IMG/VR virus record: IMGVR_UViG_3300010354_000455
Location: 1 to 28,390 of that record
DNA from: a virus
DNA length: 28,390 nucleotides
Direction: 5' to 3' (one strand)
The notes below the pieces were generated by a model. The model was not told the DNA's origin and ran no database searches. It saw nothing but the letters and a program-made list of their open reading frames with translations. Position 1 is the first letter of the stretch, and the number at the start of each line of letters is the position of its first letter. This document shows, one piece after another, positions 4,548 to 10,478 of the stretch. The translations under genes were made by a program, and so were the position numbers.

Positions 4548-4871
4548 ATGACGACCATCGCACCTAACAAAGTAGTCCTGACCTGCACCATCTCCGGCAA
4601 GACCGTCACCTGGACCAATCGTACGATCATCCAGAAGAAGATCGATCAGTTTGGATCGCTTGAGGCCTTCACCGCCCAGTTCACCTGCAAGGGTGCCAAG
4701 AAGAAGGAGAAGAAGGCCTCGGCCGTCGCCATCAAGCCCATCCTCGTCCAGGGTGTGGAGTTGGGCAAGATGTCTCAGAAGGACTACACCGCCAAGTATG
4801 TCACCAACACGTACAAGTACAATGACGGTATTAACTGTACGGTAGTATCGCCTGTAGTTGTTTCTGCGTAA
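4548..4871 (+). CDS. Paralogue of 937-1212 with an added C-terminal domain (107 aa)
   Basis: Residues 8-50 match the C-terminal module of the 937-1212 product: VVLTCTISGKTVTWT, then QKKIDQFGSLEAF, then a Lys-rich stretch (KGAKKKEKK). The second half (about 60-107) is new: an extended, Tyr/Thr/Val-rich segment with VELGKMSQKDYTAKYV. In the paralogue the basic extension precedes the module; here it follows. Role unknown. The ORF in another frame (4651-4845) is a shadow. Confidence 0.7.
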   Translation: MTTIAPNKVVLTCTISGKTVTWTNRTIIQKKIDQFGSLEAFTAQFTCKGAKKKEKKASAVAIKPILVQGVELGKMSQKDYTAKYVTNTYKYNDGINCTVVSPVVVSA

Positions 4872-4899
4872 GGGGTTAGAAACAACCTAAGCGCAGAAA
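4861..4899 (+). terminator. Hairpin at the end of 4548-4871
   Basis: TTTCTGCG (4861-4868) pairs with CGCAGAAA (4892-4899); inside, GGTT (4874-4877) can pair with AACC (4884-4887). It overlaps the stop codon and lacks a T tract, so it may be a 3'-end structure rather than a classical terminator. Confidence 0.45.
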
Positions 4900-4929
4900 T
4901 TGGTTGAATATTGCCAGGCTCGGAAAACA

Positions 4930-4991
4930 GGGGCCTATGTGCATGCCAATTTGAGCGCGGATTTTTTACGCCAAATTCCTATATAGGCCCC
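4930..4991. repeat. Long-range inverted repeat around CCTATATAGG
   Basis: GGGGCCTAT (4930-4938) and ATAGGCCCC (4983-4991) are perfect inverted arms 44 bases apart, between converging genes (4548-4871 on + and 5001-5156 on -). Could serve as a bidirectional terminator. The right arm contains the palindrome CCTATATAGG (4978-4987). Confidence 0.45.
4974..4987. repeat. Dispersed repeat copy 1 (AATTCCTATATAGG)
   Basis: Identical 14-mer to 5712-5725. The preceding 20-25 bases are also similar in both copies: GCGCG, then a run of T, then 6-8 bases, then the 14-mer. Confidence 0.6.
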
Positions 4992-5000
4992 GTTCTTAGG

Positions 5001-5156
5001 TTATCCCCGCTTGCGCTTGGTACCCTTGTCTGATCGAGTAGCTCGGGGTGGTTTACCGGTTGCTTTATCGGTTGCACCTCTACTCCTAAGCCAGGCCGCG
5101 AACTTCTTAGAGGTATGTCCTTCTGGGGGCAGGATAAACCAAGACTTACTAGACAT
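5001..5156 (-). CDS. Micro-protein, paralogue of 5158-5301 (51 aa)
   Basis: ATG at 5156, one base after the TAA stop of the upstream gene. The product starts MSSKSWFILPPEGHTSKKFA and ends RATRSDKGTKRKRG. The neighbouring product has KWHVILPQGTISKEQA and RATRSDKGTKRK at matching places, so this is a tandem duplication. Both are short and very basic, ending in an identical 12-residue tail. The Trp, Pro and Gly positions are conserved. Nucleic-acid binding is plausible from charge alone; no family recognised. Confidence 0.65.
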   Translation of the reverse strand: MSSKSWFILPPEGHTSKKFAAWLRSRGATDKATGKPPRATRSDKGTKRKRG

Positions 5157-5157
5157 G

Positions 5158-5301
5158 TTATTTGCGCTTGGTGCCCTTGTCTGATCGGGTAGCTCTGATA
5201 GTCTTAGCTACTCCGCCGCGACTACGATAGGTCTTGGCTTGTTCTTTGGATATGGTCCCTTGCGGGAGGATGACGTGCCATTTGTTTGTTTTGTTGGGCA
5301 T
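5158..5301 (-). CDS. Micro-protein, paralogue of 5001-5156 (47 aa)
   Basis: ATG at 5301 is preferred over the upstream in-frame codon at 5343, because a TATAAT box lies 6 bases before it. The layout matches its neighbour: W-x-hydrophobic-LP, G-x-SK, a central RSRGG, then the tail RATRSDKGTKRK. Very basic. The two genes form a tight - strand pair divergent from the + strand pair at 5346. Function unknown. Confidence 0.65.
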   Translation of the reverse strand: MPNKTNKWHVILPQGTISKEQAKTYRSRGGVAKTIRATRSDKGTKRK

Positions 5302-5313
5302 AGTACTATTATA
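5302..5313 (-). promoter_or_regulatory. -10 element TATAAT for the - strand micro-protein pair
   Basis: On the - strand TATAAT (5313 to 5308) precedes ATG 5301 by 6 bases. No good -35 box was found. Confidence 0.4.
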
Positions 5314-5345
5314 CATTAGTTCCTGATAAGTACTAGTGCACACCC

Positions 5346-5492
5346 ATGAATACCCCGTATACGTTTGTTATTACCGAGGGAGACCTTATTCTCGAGCCTC
5401 GTGTTGGTCCCAATCACTTAACTGCAATACCTGGCCAGATGTATGAGCTGGTGGTGGTAGCTGGGCAATATGTATTACGAAAGGTCGTATGA
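5346..5492 (+). CDS. Small beta-type protein, paralogue of 5489-5680 (48 aa)
   Basis: ATG at 5346; stop TGA overlaps the ATG of the next gene in an ATGA arrangement, indicating translational coupling. The product reads YTFVITEGDLILEP near the start and ends YELVVVAGQYVLRKVV. The next product has YTFSVMSNGDIYMD and FEAVIVPTVGLVFRKI at equivalent positions, so the two are tandem paralogues. The G-D turn and the hydrophobic strand ending in RK suggest a small beta fold. No family recognised. Confidence 0.6.
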   Translation: MNTPYTFVITEGDLILEPRVGPNHLTAIPGQMYELVVVAGQYVLRKVV

Positions 5493-5680
5493 GTGCAGGC
5501 GTACAACCGGTGATGTGGTTTATGGATTATACGTTCTCGGTTATGTCTAACGGAGACATATATATGGATGCAGAGCTTGACCCGGCGGCTTTGAATGTGA
5601 AGACGGGGGATAAGTTCGAGGCGGTAATCGTACCGACGGTAGGATTAGTATTTCGAAAAATCCCCGCGACCACGACTTAA
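5489..5680 (+). CDS. Small beta-type protein, paralogue of 5346-5492 (63 aa)
   Basis: ATG at 5489 overlaps the stop of the upstream paralogue. It has an extra 12-residue start (MSAGVQPVMWFM) and a longer middle, but shares YTF, GD, the final hydrophobic strand and RK. Ends in TAA, followed directly by an A/T tract and a dispersed repeat. Function unknown. Confidence 0.6.
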   Translation: MSAGVQPVMWFMDYTFSVMSNGDIYMDAELDPAALNVKTGDKFEAVIVPTVGLVFRKIPATTT

Positions 5681-5711
5681 AAAATTTTTGCGCGCAATTT
5701 TTTTTAGGTAG

Positions 5712-5725
5712 AATTCCTATATAGG
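5712..5725. repeat. Dispersed repeat copy 2 (AATTCCTATATAGG)
   Basis: Second copy of the 14-mer at 4974, again after GCGCG and a T run. It lies 55 bases before ATG 5781 and could be the promoter for that gene. Confidence 0.6.
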
Positions 5726-5780
5726 GTTGCTTTTTAGATATCCGAGGCTAAACTATATATGGAAAGGAGAATACACACAT

Positions 5781-5996
5781 ATGCCTACACACAGTAAATC
5801 AGGCTATGAAATCAGACTCGAAGTGCTACAAATGGCAATGAGTTTGGCTTCCGAACGCTACCATAACCAGCTCGACCAGCTGCGCTATACTGCGGAACGG
5901 ACCAGCGCTCAAGCTTTCGAGCTACCCGATGATAATCGCGTAGCTGAAGCGCTAAAGCTAGCTAACGAGCTCTATGGTTTCGTAGAAGCGAAATAA
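5781..5996 (+). CDS. Conserved phage-type hypothetical protein (71 aa)
   Basis: ATG 5781 is chosen because AAGGAG (5764-5769) lies 11 bases upstream, one of the few clear ribosome binding sites here. The product is helical: YEIRLEVLQMAMSLASERYH near the start and a C-terminal VAEALKLANELYGFVEAK. In my recollection, small T4-like phage proteins share the pattern 'yElRle-L--A' and a final 'AlklA-eLY-FV'. Function unknown. It has a leader of about 50 bases, unlike the leaderless genes to the left. Confidence 0.7.
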   Translation: MPTHSKSGYEIRLEVLQMAMSLASERYHNQLDQLRYTAERTSAQAFELPDDNRVAEALKLANELYGFVEAK

Positions 5997-6021
5997 TAGC
6001 CTCGCTTAACGTTAGATTGCG

Positions 6022-6052
6022 AAGCAGTATCTTAACCGGTACTGCTTTTTTT
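6022..6052 (+). terminator. Intrinsic terminator
   Basis: AAGCAGTA (6022-6029), 10-base loop, TACTGCTT (6040-6047), T tract to 6052. Ends the 5781-5996 gene. Confidence 0.8.
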
Positions 6053-6082
6053 ATGGGCGGCGGGGGATTGATGCCTGCGGCA

Positions 6083-7345
6083 TCAGAGGTCTGTAGGCTG
6101 CTCTTCGGTTTCGGCGCTACCAATTTTAAAGGCACCGAGAGTGACTTGAGTAACCCGGATACCTTTTTCTAGGTCTGCGGCGCCGGTAAAATAATAACCG
6201 GCAGGGTTTACGGTGAATACCCCAGTAACGGGTAAGCTCTCTCTTAAAGCAGTTTGATGTTCGCGTGTACCCGGTATAAAATAGTTCTGCACTTCCTTTT
6301 TAAAAGTCTCTTCATCTCTAAAAATAGAAGTAGAACATATTAAAATAAAATCACTTAATCTAACTTTAGGATCTACTTCGTCTGCCTTGATATTAAGATA
6401 ACCTCTTACCCGGGCATCTAGTATACGAGCAGTGGTAATATCGGTATTATAGATTTCTTTAATCCATTTAGCAGTATCTGGCACAATTTCTTCTATACTA
6501 GGGTTAGTGGCAAATGCAGTCACTAAAGATGGAAGTAAAGATAGTTTTGGTACTTTAGGGTCTTCTTCAGTAGGGGAGGCAACGGGAGGAGTCGGCACCT
6601 TAACTATGCGAGGTTTTCTTCTATAAGCTTTTGGTGTTTTTACCTTAAAGTCTTTAGAAAAGATAGCTCCAGTAGGTAGTTCCCCAGACTTATCAATAAA
6701 ATATCTATGGGCATTAACCACTATGTCTCCTATTGATAGACCGCCCGGGGTCTTGAATTGGTTTACAATATCTTTACCATTAGCATCTAAACTAATATAT
6801 TTTTCGTACAAAGAATTAATGTCGCGGTGTATTTTATCTAGTAATGGCTTAGCGGCGCGTTTACCTTTAACCCCGGTACGAGCAGGCTTTTTAACAGAAG
6901 TTTCTTTTGATTCGTATTTTAACGGGGTACCTGGATAGTGTACATCATAAGATTTACCACCTCCAGAGACCATATTTTTGTCTTTAATATACTCGAGAGC
7001 TTTTAACACTCCTAAGGATTGAGGTATATTGGTCCCCGCTCTTACAAACTCTTCATATTTGACTGGGTCTAGTCTCGATATAAGCAAAGCCGCAATTGAA
7101 TATTCTCCGCGGCCGGTGCCTTGCTTTGCAGAGTAGTCAAATAAATTTTTTTGTAATTGATCCCATTGGCCGGATGCGCTTGTGTTAGTCTCAACAAACT
7201 CGAACCCTTGTGGCGGGGTAAACGGAGGAATAGCTTCCTGCTCGTCTAGGATATTGAACTCGTACAGGTCTTGTAAACAAAGCTTTTTCTTGTGAGGGGC
7301 TCTATTTAGGATAGATTTGTAAAGATTGTTTAAGCTCACGCGCAT
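6083..7345 (-). CDS. Large hypothetical protein, possible nuclease-like fold (420 aa)
   Basis: ATG at 7345 with a perfect T4-late-like TATAAATA on the - strand 3 bases before it; GTG at 7339 is a possible alternative start. Near residues 75-85 is GTGRGEYSIAALL, and near 130-150 SYDVHYPGTPLKYESKE. G-x-GE, then D, then E-x-K is the order seen in PD-(D/E)XK nucleases of phages, so a nuclease fold is possible but low confidence. The middle is basic and Pro-rich (residues about 240-270), the C-terminus acidic. It is the first large gene after the small-gene region. No homologue recognised with certainty. Confidence 0.65.
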   Translation of the reverse strand: MRVSLNNLYKSILNRAPHKKKLCLQDLYEFNILDEQEAIPPFTPPQGFEFVETNTSASGQWDQLQKNLFDYSAKQGTGRGEYSIAALLISRLDPVKYEEFVRAGTNIPQSLGVLKALEYIKDKNMVSGGGKSYDVHYPGTPLKYESKETSVKKPARTGVKGKRAAKPLLDKIHRDINSLYEKYISLDANGKDIVNQFKTPGGLSIGDIVVNAHRYFIDKSGELPTGAIFSKDFKVKTPKAYRRKPRIVKVPTPPVASPTEEDPKVPKLSLLPSLVTAFATNPSIEEIVPDTAKWIKEIYNTDITTARILDARVRGYLNIKADEVDPKVRLSDFILICSTSIFRDEETFKKEVQNYFIPGTREHQTALRESLPVTGVFTVNPAGYYFTGAADLEKGIRVTQVTLGAFKIGSAETEEQPTDL

Positions 7346-7348
7346 TAA

Positions 7349-7356
7349 TATTTATA
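7349..7356 (-). promoter_or_regulatory. Late-type promoter TATAAATA
   Basis: Exact T4 late promoter consensus on the - strand, 3 bases before ATG 7345 and 9 before an in-frame GTG. Confidence 0.6.
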
Positions 7357-7397
7357 ATCTTTACCGGTTATTCTAGCTTGGAGAACTGTATACAAAT

Positions 7398-7405
7398 AAT
7401 AAATA
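7398..7405 (+). promoter_or_regulatory. Late-type element AATAAATA
   Basis: Seven bases before ATG 7413. The following ATATAT matches the context at 26225-26238. Confidence 0.6.
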
Positions 7406-7412
7406 ATATATT

Positions 7413-7610
7413 ATGGTATTACTACTTATTGCCCTATTAATTGCTAGTATTGGTATCTGGTATTATGTTAACAACGCCAAGTCTGAAGATACTATTAATG
7501 TTAATCCGCCAGCCCCAGGCACCGGTACTCCAGTAGTAGAAGAAACTACTCCGCAGCCACCTGCAACTGATGATGCAGTAGGTCGTAGCGGTACCGATCA
7601 ACAAAGTTAA
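7413..7610 (+). CDS. Membrane-anchored Pro/Thr-rich small protein (65 aa)
   Basis: ATG 7413, 7 bases after a late-type element, no Shine-Dalgarno. Residues 2-19 are a hydrophobic helix (VLLLIALLIASIGIWYYV), either an uncleaved anchor or a signal peptide. The rest is a flexible tail rich in Pro, Thr, Glu and Gly (NPPAPGTGTP, TTPQPP). The form suggests an inner-membrane protein with a tail in the periplasm. Possible lysis or envelope role; no specific family. Confidence 0.7.
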   Translation: MVLLLIALLIASIGIWYYVNNAKSEDTINVNPPAPGTGTPVVEETTPQPPATDDAVGRSGTDQQS

Positions 7611-7640
7611 AGGTCTTAGGTTGCTATATAGAATATTGAG

Positions 7641-7647
7641 TTAAATA
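7641..7647 (+). promoter_or_regulatory. Late-type element TTAAATA
   Basis: TAAATA followed by TTCTGT and ATG 7654 (6-base gap). Confidence 0.6.
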
Positions 7648-7653
7648 TTCTGT

Positions 7654-8226
7654 ATGCAGCGCTGGGATATCATTAACGCTTTAATAGCTAAAAATAACTA
7701 TAAGACGTATTCTGAAATAGGTACGCAGCACGGTAACTGCTTTGTTAATATCAAAGCTGAATACAAAGAGTGCGTTGACCCACAAAAGGTCTTTTCGGGG
7801 TTAACCCACGAAATGACTAGTGATGTATACTTCGCACAAAACACTAAGAAGTTTGATATTATTTTTGTTGATGGCTTACATACCGAGGATCAAACTCGTA
7901 CGGACATACTAAATGCTTTTAATGCCTTAAACCCAGGTGGTACTATAGTTGCCCACGATTGCTTGCCTGATAGTAGAGAGGCAATTCAGCCCTGGTACTG
8001 CGGTACATCTTATATGGCACCGATCTGGTTTAGAACCAATCGACCTGACATAACAGTTCATATAGTTAATACTGATTGTGGGTGTGGTATTTTTAGAGCG
8101 GGTTCAAGTGCCCTTTATACTGCTGCTCCTTATGAAGTAGCTAGATCTTATGATTATTATGCTGCCCACAAAAAAGAATTAATGAACGTACTTTCCGTAG
8201 AAGAATTTAAAAATATTTACGCATGA
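7654..8226 (+). CDS. Class I SAM-dependent methyltransferase (190 aa)
   Basis: Rossmann-type methyltransferase. Motif I-like YSEIGTQHGNCF lies at residues 22-33, an acidic strand end (CVDPQ) follows, then FDIIFVDGLHTEDQTRTDIL and LNPGGTIVAHDCLP, which are the motif IV and post-motif elements of the Methyltransf_24 group. Such enzymes often modify sugars. Its stop overlaps the ATG of the glycosyltransferase (ATGA), so both are translated together and probably decorate the same substrate, for example a virion protein, host envelope glycan or DNA. Substrate cannot be read from sequence. Confidence 0.8.
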   Translation: MQRWDIINALIAKNNYKTYSEIGTQHGNCFVNIKAEYKECVDPQKVFSGLTHEMTSDVYFAQNTKKFDIIFVDGLHTEDQTRTDILNAFNALNPGGTIVAHDCLPDSREAIQPWYCGTSYMAPIWFRTNRPDITVHIVNTDCGCGIFRAGSSALYTAAPYEVARSYDYYAAHKKELMNVLSVEEFKNIYA

Positions 8227-8912
8227 AATTCTCTATAGTTATTCCTACTTATAATCGGTGGGACTTACTTTCTAGATGCTTAAAAAGTATCAAGGACAAT
8301 ACTGATTTAACCGACGGTGAAGTAATCGTTGTTTCAAACGGCTGTACTGATCATACTCCGTTTTACTTTGACGAAAACTTTAAAGACAAAAACTTTCATT
8401 TAGTTCATTGGCCTAAACCTTTGGGCTACCCTAAAGCAGTTAACATGGGCATGTCGGCTGCTACTGGTGATATAGTAATACTGTTAAATAACGATATAGC
8501 TATACTTGGTAATAGTTGGTATAATATATTAACCGAGCCATTTACCACAGATCCTAGGGCCGGTGTGACTGGAGTTATAAAAAGATATCAAGGCGGCAAA
8601 CCTTGGATACTATTCTTTTGTGCGGCAATTAAACGAGATGTTATTAACAAGATAGGCCTGCTTGATGAAACGTTCACTCCTGGTTGCGGAGAAGACATTG
8701 ACTACTGCATGAGAGCGTTTAACGCTGGATACAGTATTGTACAGACTCCAGACGAAAACCTTTCAAATATTACCGGTACTAACAAAATGACAGGCACATT
8801 TCCTATCTTTCACGAAGGAGGAGTTACAGTAAATAAGAACCCGGACCAAAATACAATATATGCCCGTAATATGAGAATAGTAGAAGAGCGCTACGGCCCA
8901 CCTAACTATTAA
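8223..8912 (+). CDS. Family 2 glycosyltransferase (229 aa)
   Basis: GT-A fold, family GT2. N-terminal FSIVIPTYNRWDLLSRCL (residues 3-20), VIVVSNGCTDHT (nucleotide-binding strand), GYPKAVNMGMSAATGDIV, then LLNNDI in the DXD position (residues about 89-94). Near the C-terminus GEDIDYCMRAF provides the usual acidic ED pair. The length equals a bare catalytic domain with no membrane segment, so it acts in the cytoplasm on a soluble acceptor or sugar carrier. ATG 8223 overlaps the methyltransferase stop. The stop overlaps the end of the converging gene. Confidence 0.88.
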   Translation: MKFSIVIPTYNRWDLLSRCLKSIKDNTDLTDGEVIVVSNGCTDHTPFYFDENFKDKNFHLVHWPKPLGYPKAVNMGMSAATGDIVILLNNDIAILGNSWYNILTEPFTTDPRAGVTGVIKRYQGGKPWILFFCAAIKRDVINKIGLLDETFTPGCGEDIDYCMRAFNAGYSIVQTPDENLSNITGTNKMTGTFPIFHEGGVTVNKNPDQNTIYARNMRIVEERYGPPNY

Positions 8913-9487
8913 AGCCAAAAGGCGACTCTACCAAATATTTGGCTAAGTTTAGAAAAACCACGGTACCAGATACGATGTGCAAACCAGCGGTAAAGTCTAG
9001 TATGGAGAAAAAAACGATTGTACCATTTGCTTTGTTCTATACGAAATTTTTCTTTCCATTCTTTTTCTCTTTCTAAACGCTCTGTATTATCTGTTTTTTC
9101 AAACTTTACTAGCTCGTATCTATCTACAATTCCATTGCTGAATACTGCTTTAAACTCAATCCAGCAGTCCCACTTGTCTTGTACGTTATTTTTAAAGTCG
9201 TAAAAATATATTTCTCCGTGATAGGGTACAGGATCGAGATAAGGTTCTTCTCTTTTAAGACGACCTATTCTATCTAGATAGTGTTTTGCATTTGGATCTC
9301 CTTGTTCCCATTCCTCTTTTTTAAACTTTTCTAGAAATAACTTTCCGCCCTGGATATAATACTGGCTCAGAGTATTCTCAAGGTCTTTAGTTTGAAAGGA
9401 ACTATCATTAATATTTAATCCAAGCTCTTTCATCTCGTCCGAGTAAGGTAACGAGTCAGATACGCTAATAGTGTCGAACATTCCCAT
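8909..9487 (-). CDS. Conserved phage hypothetical protein (192 aa)
   Basis: Starts MGMFDTISVSDSLPYSDEMK and continues with SFQTKDLENTLSQYYIQGG. I recall the MGMFD start, LP and FQTKDL motifs from a group of uncharacterised proteins in large phages. The middle (YHGEIYFYDF, WIEFKAVFSNG) looks beta-rich; the C-terminal third is highly charged, then aromatic and basic (WYNRFFLHTRLYRWFAHRIW), perhaps a membrane- or nucleic-acid-contacting helix. A TAAGTA element lies 15 bases before the start. Its last 4 bases overlap the glycosyltransferase end. Confidence 0.75.
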   Translation of the reverse strand: MGMFDTISVSDSLPYSDEMKELGLNINDSSFQTKDLENTLSQYYIQGGKLFLEKFKKEEWEQGDPNAKHYLDRIGRLKREEPYLDPVPYHGEIYFYDFKNNVQDKWDCWIEFKAVFSNGIVDRYELVKFEKTDNTERLEREKEWKEKFRIEQSKWYNRFFLHTRLYRWFAHRIWYRGFSKLSQIFGRVAFWL

Positions 9488-9532
9488 ATGCTTATAGTAT
9501 AATACTTATACAGGAATTCTACAGATATCTTG

Positions 9533-9538
9533 TAAATA
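9533..9538 (+). promoter_or_regulatory. Late-type element TAAATA
   Basis: Followed by TTACAT and ATG 9545 (6-base gap). Confidence 0.55.
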
Positions 9539-9544
9539 TTACAT

Positions 9545-9907
9545 ATGGCACGTAATACGTATAAGTTGCTTGGAGAGCGCTATTTAGAAGTAGAGCTCAA
9601 TTCTAACGGCACTCATAAATCCACTCACAATGTAGATATGGCGCGTACTAAAGCCAATCAAGCAGCAGAAGTAGCCCCAGAGCTTTATCAGCTTTTGCAA
9701 CAGTTAGATCCCAATGAACCGTTACATGCATGGATGGTTACTCACGTAACTCAAGCAGCAGATATGCTACAAGATGTACTTGCTGCTTTAAAAGAAGATC
9801 TTGCTGAACCAAGCACCATTCCAGTTAAAGAAGGTGAATTTGAACCTAACCCAATGGATGGAGAAGATGGTACATATCTATCTAGCGATATAGAAGGAGC
9901 AGTTTAA
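9545..9907 (+). CDS. Acidic hypothetical protein (120 aa)
   Basis: ATG 6 bases after a late-type element. The central part is helical (NQAAEVAPELYQLLQQLD, then HVTQAADMLQDVLAALKEDL), and the C-terminal 30 residues are acidic and probably disordered (FEPNPMDGEDG). No family recognised. The next gene begins 1 base after its stop and uses an AAGGAG within this gene's last codons, so the two form an operon. Confidence 0.7.
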   Translation: MARNTYKLLGERYLEVELNSNGTHKSTHNVDMARTKANQAAEVAPELYQLLQQLDPNEPLHAWMVTHVTQAADMLQDVLAALKEDLAEPSTIPVKEGEFEPNPMDGEDGTYLSSDIEGAV

Positions 9908-9908
9908 T

Positions 9909-10478
9909 ATGAAGAAAAATTATCAATACACCAAACTTACTAGTAAATACGAATTAATTAGCGAAGCTCACTTAAACTTTAAAAAAGAAATGTTTAAGGA
10001 AGAGTGTTGGGACGCTACTTCTAATGCTCCCGTAGCTGAGTGCTGGAATGAATTTGGCCAAATAAAAGAACAGTGCTGGTCTCACCCTTCCCACAGTATG
10101 AGAGGCGGGCCGTTAAAGAAAGAAATGTTTAGAGAAGAATGCTGGGATATGACTTCTAATAGTCCTGTACCAGAATGCTGGAATGAATTTGGAGAAATTA
10201 AACAAGAGTGTTGGTCTTCAGAGCCTGGCGCTCAAACAATGACTACCCCAGGCTATGCTGGCTCTGCTGGTGGAGATAGTATTAGCGAAAGCACTAAAGA
10301 CCCAATTGAATTAGTTTTAAAAGAAGCTAATGAGCTTAAAAAATCTCTTAAGAAGTTACAAGAAAAATATGCTAAGCGTCCCGGTTTTGCTGCAAATATT
10401 CTTAAAGAGAATCAAAAGCGTTTAGCTACTCTAGAATTAGATCTAGAAGTATTAAAGAGCGAAGTTAATAAAGGTTAA
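9909..10478 (+). CDS. Protein with two Cys-Trp repeats and a coiled-coil tail (189 aa)
   Basis: AAGGAG at 9896-9900 precedes ATG 9909, an unusual true ribosome binding site for this window. Residues about 25-58 and 72-106 are a tandem repeat: KKEMF(K/R)EECWD, TSN-PV-ECWNEFG, then IK-(Q/E)CWS. Each repeat has three Cys-Trp pairs. The last 60 residues form a helical, Lys/Glu-rich coiled coil (ANELKKSLKKLQEKY and later KRLATLELDLEVLKSE). It may be a virion or scaffold component; that is inference. The end overlaps the converging ligase-like gene by 4 bases. Confidence 0.75.
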   Translation: MKKNYQYTKLTSKYELISEAHLNFKKEMFKEECWDATSNAPVAECWNEFGQIKEQCWSHPSHSMRGGPLKKEMFREECWDMTSNSPVPECWNEFGEIKQECWSSEPGAQTMTTPGYAGSAGGDSISESTKDPIELVLKEANELKKSLKKLQEKYAKRPGFAANILKENQKRLATLELDLEVLKSEVNKG

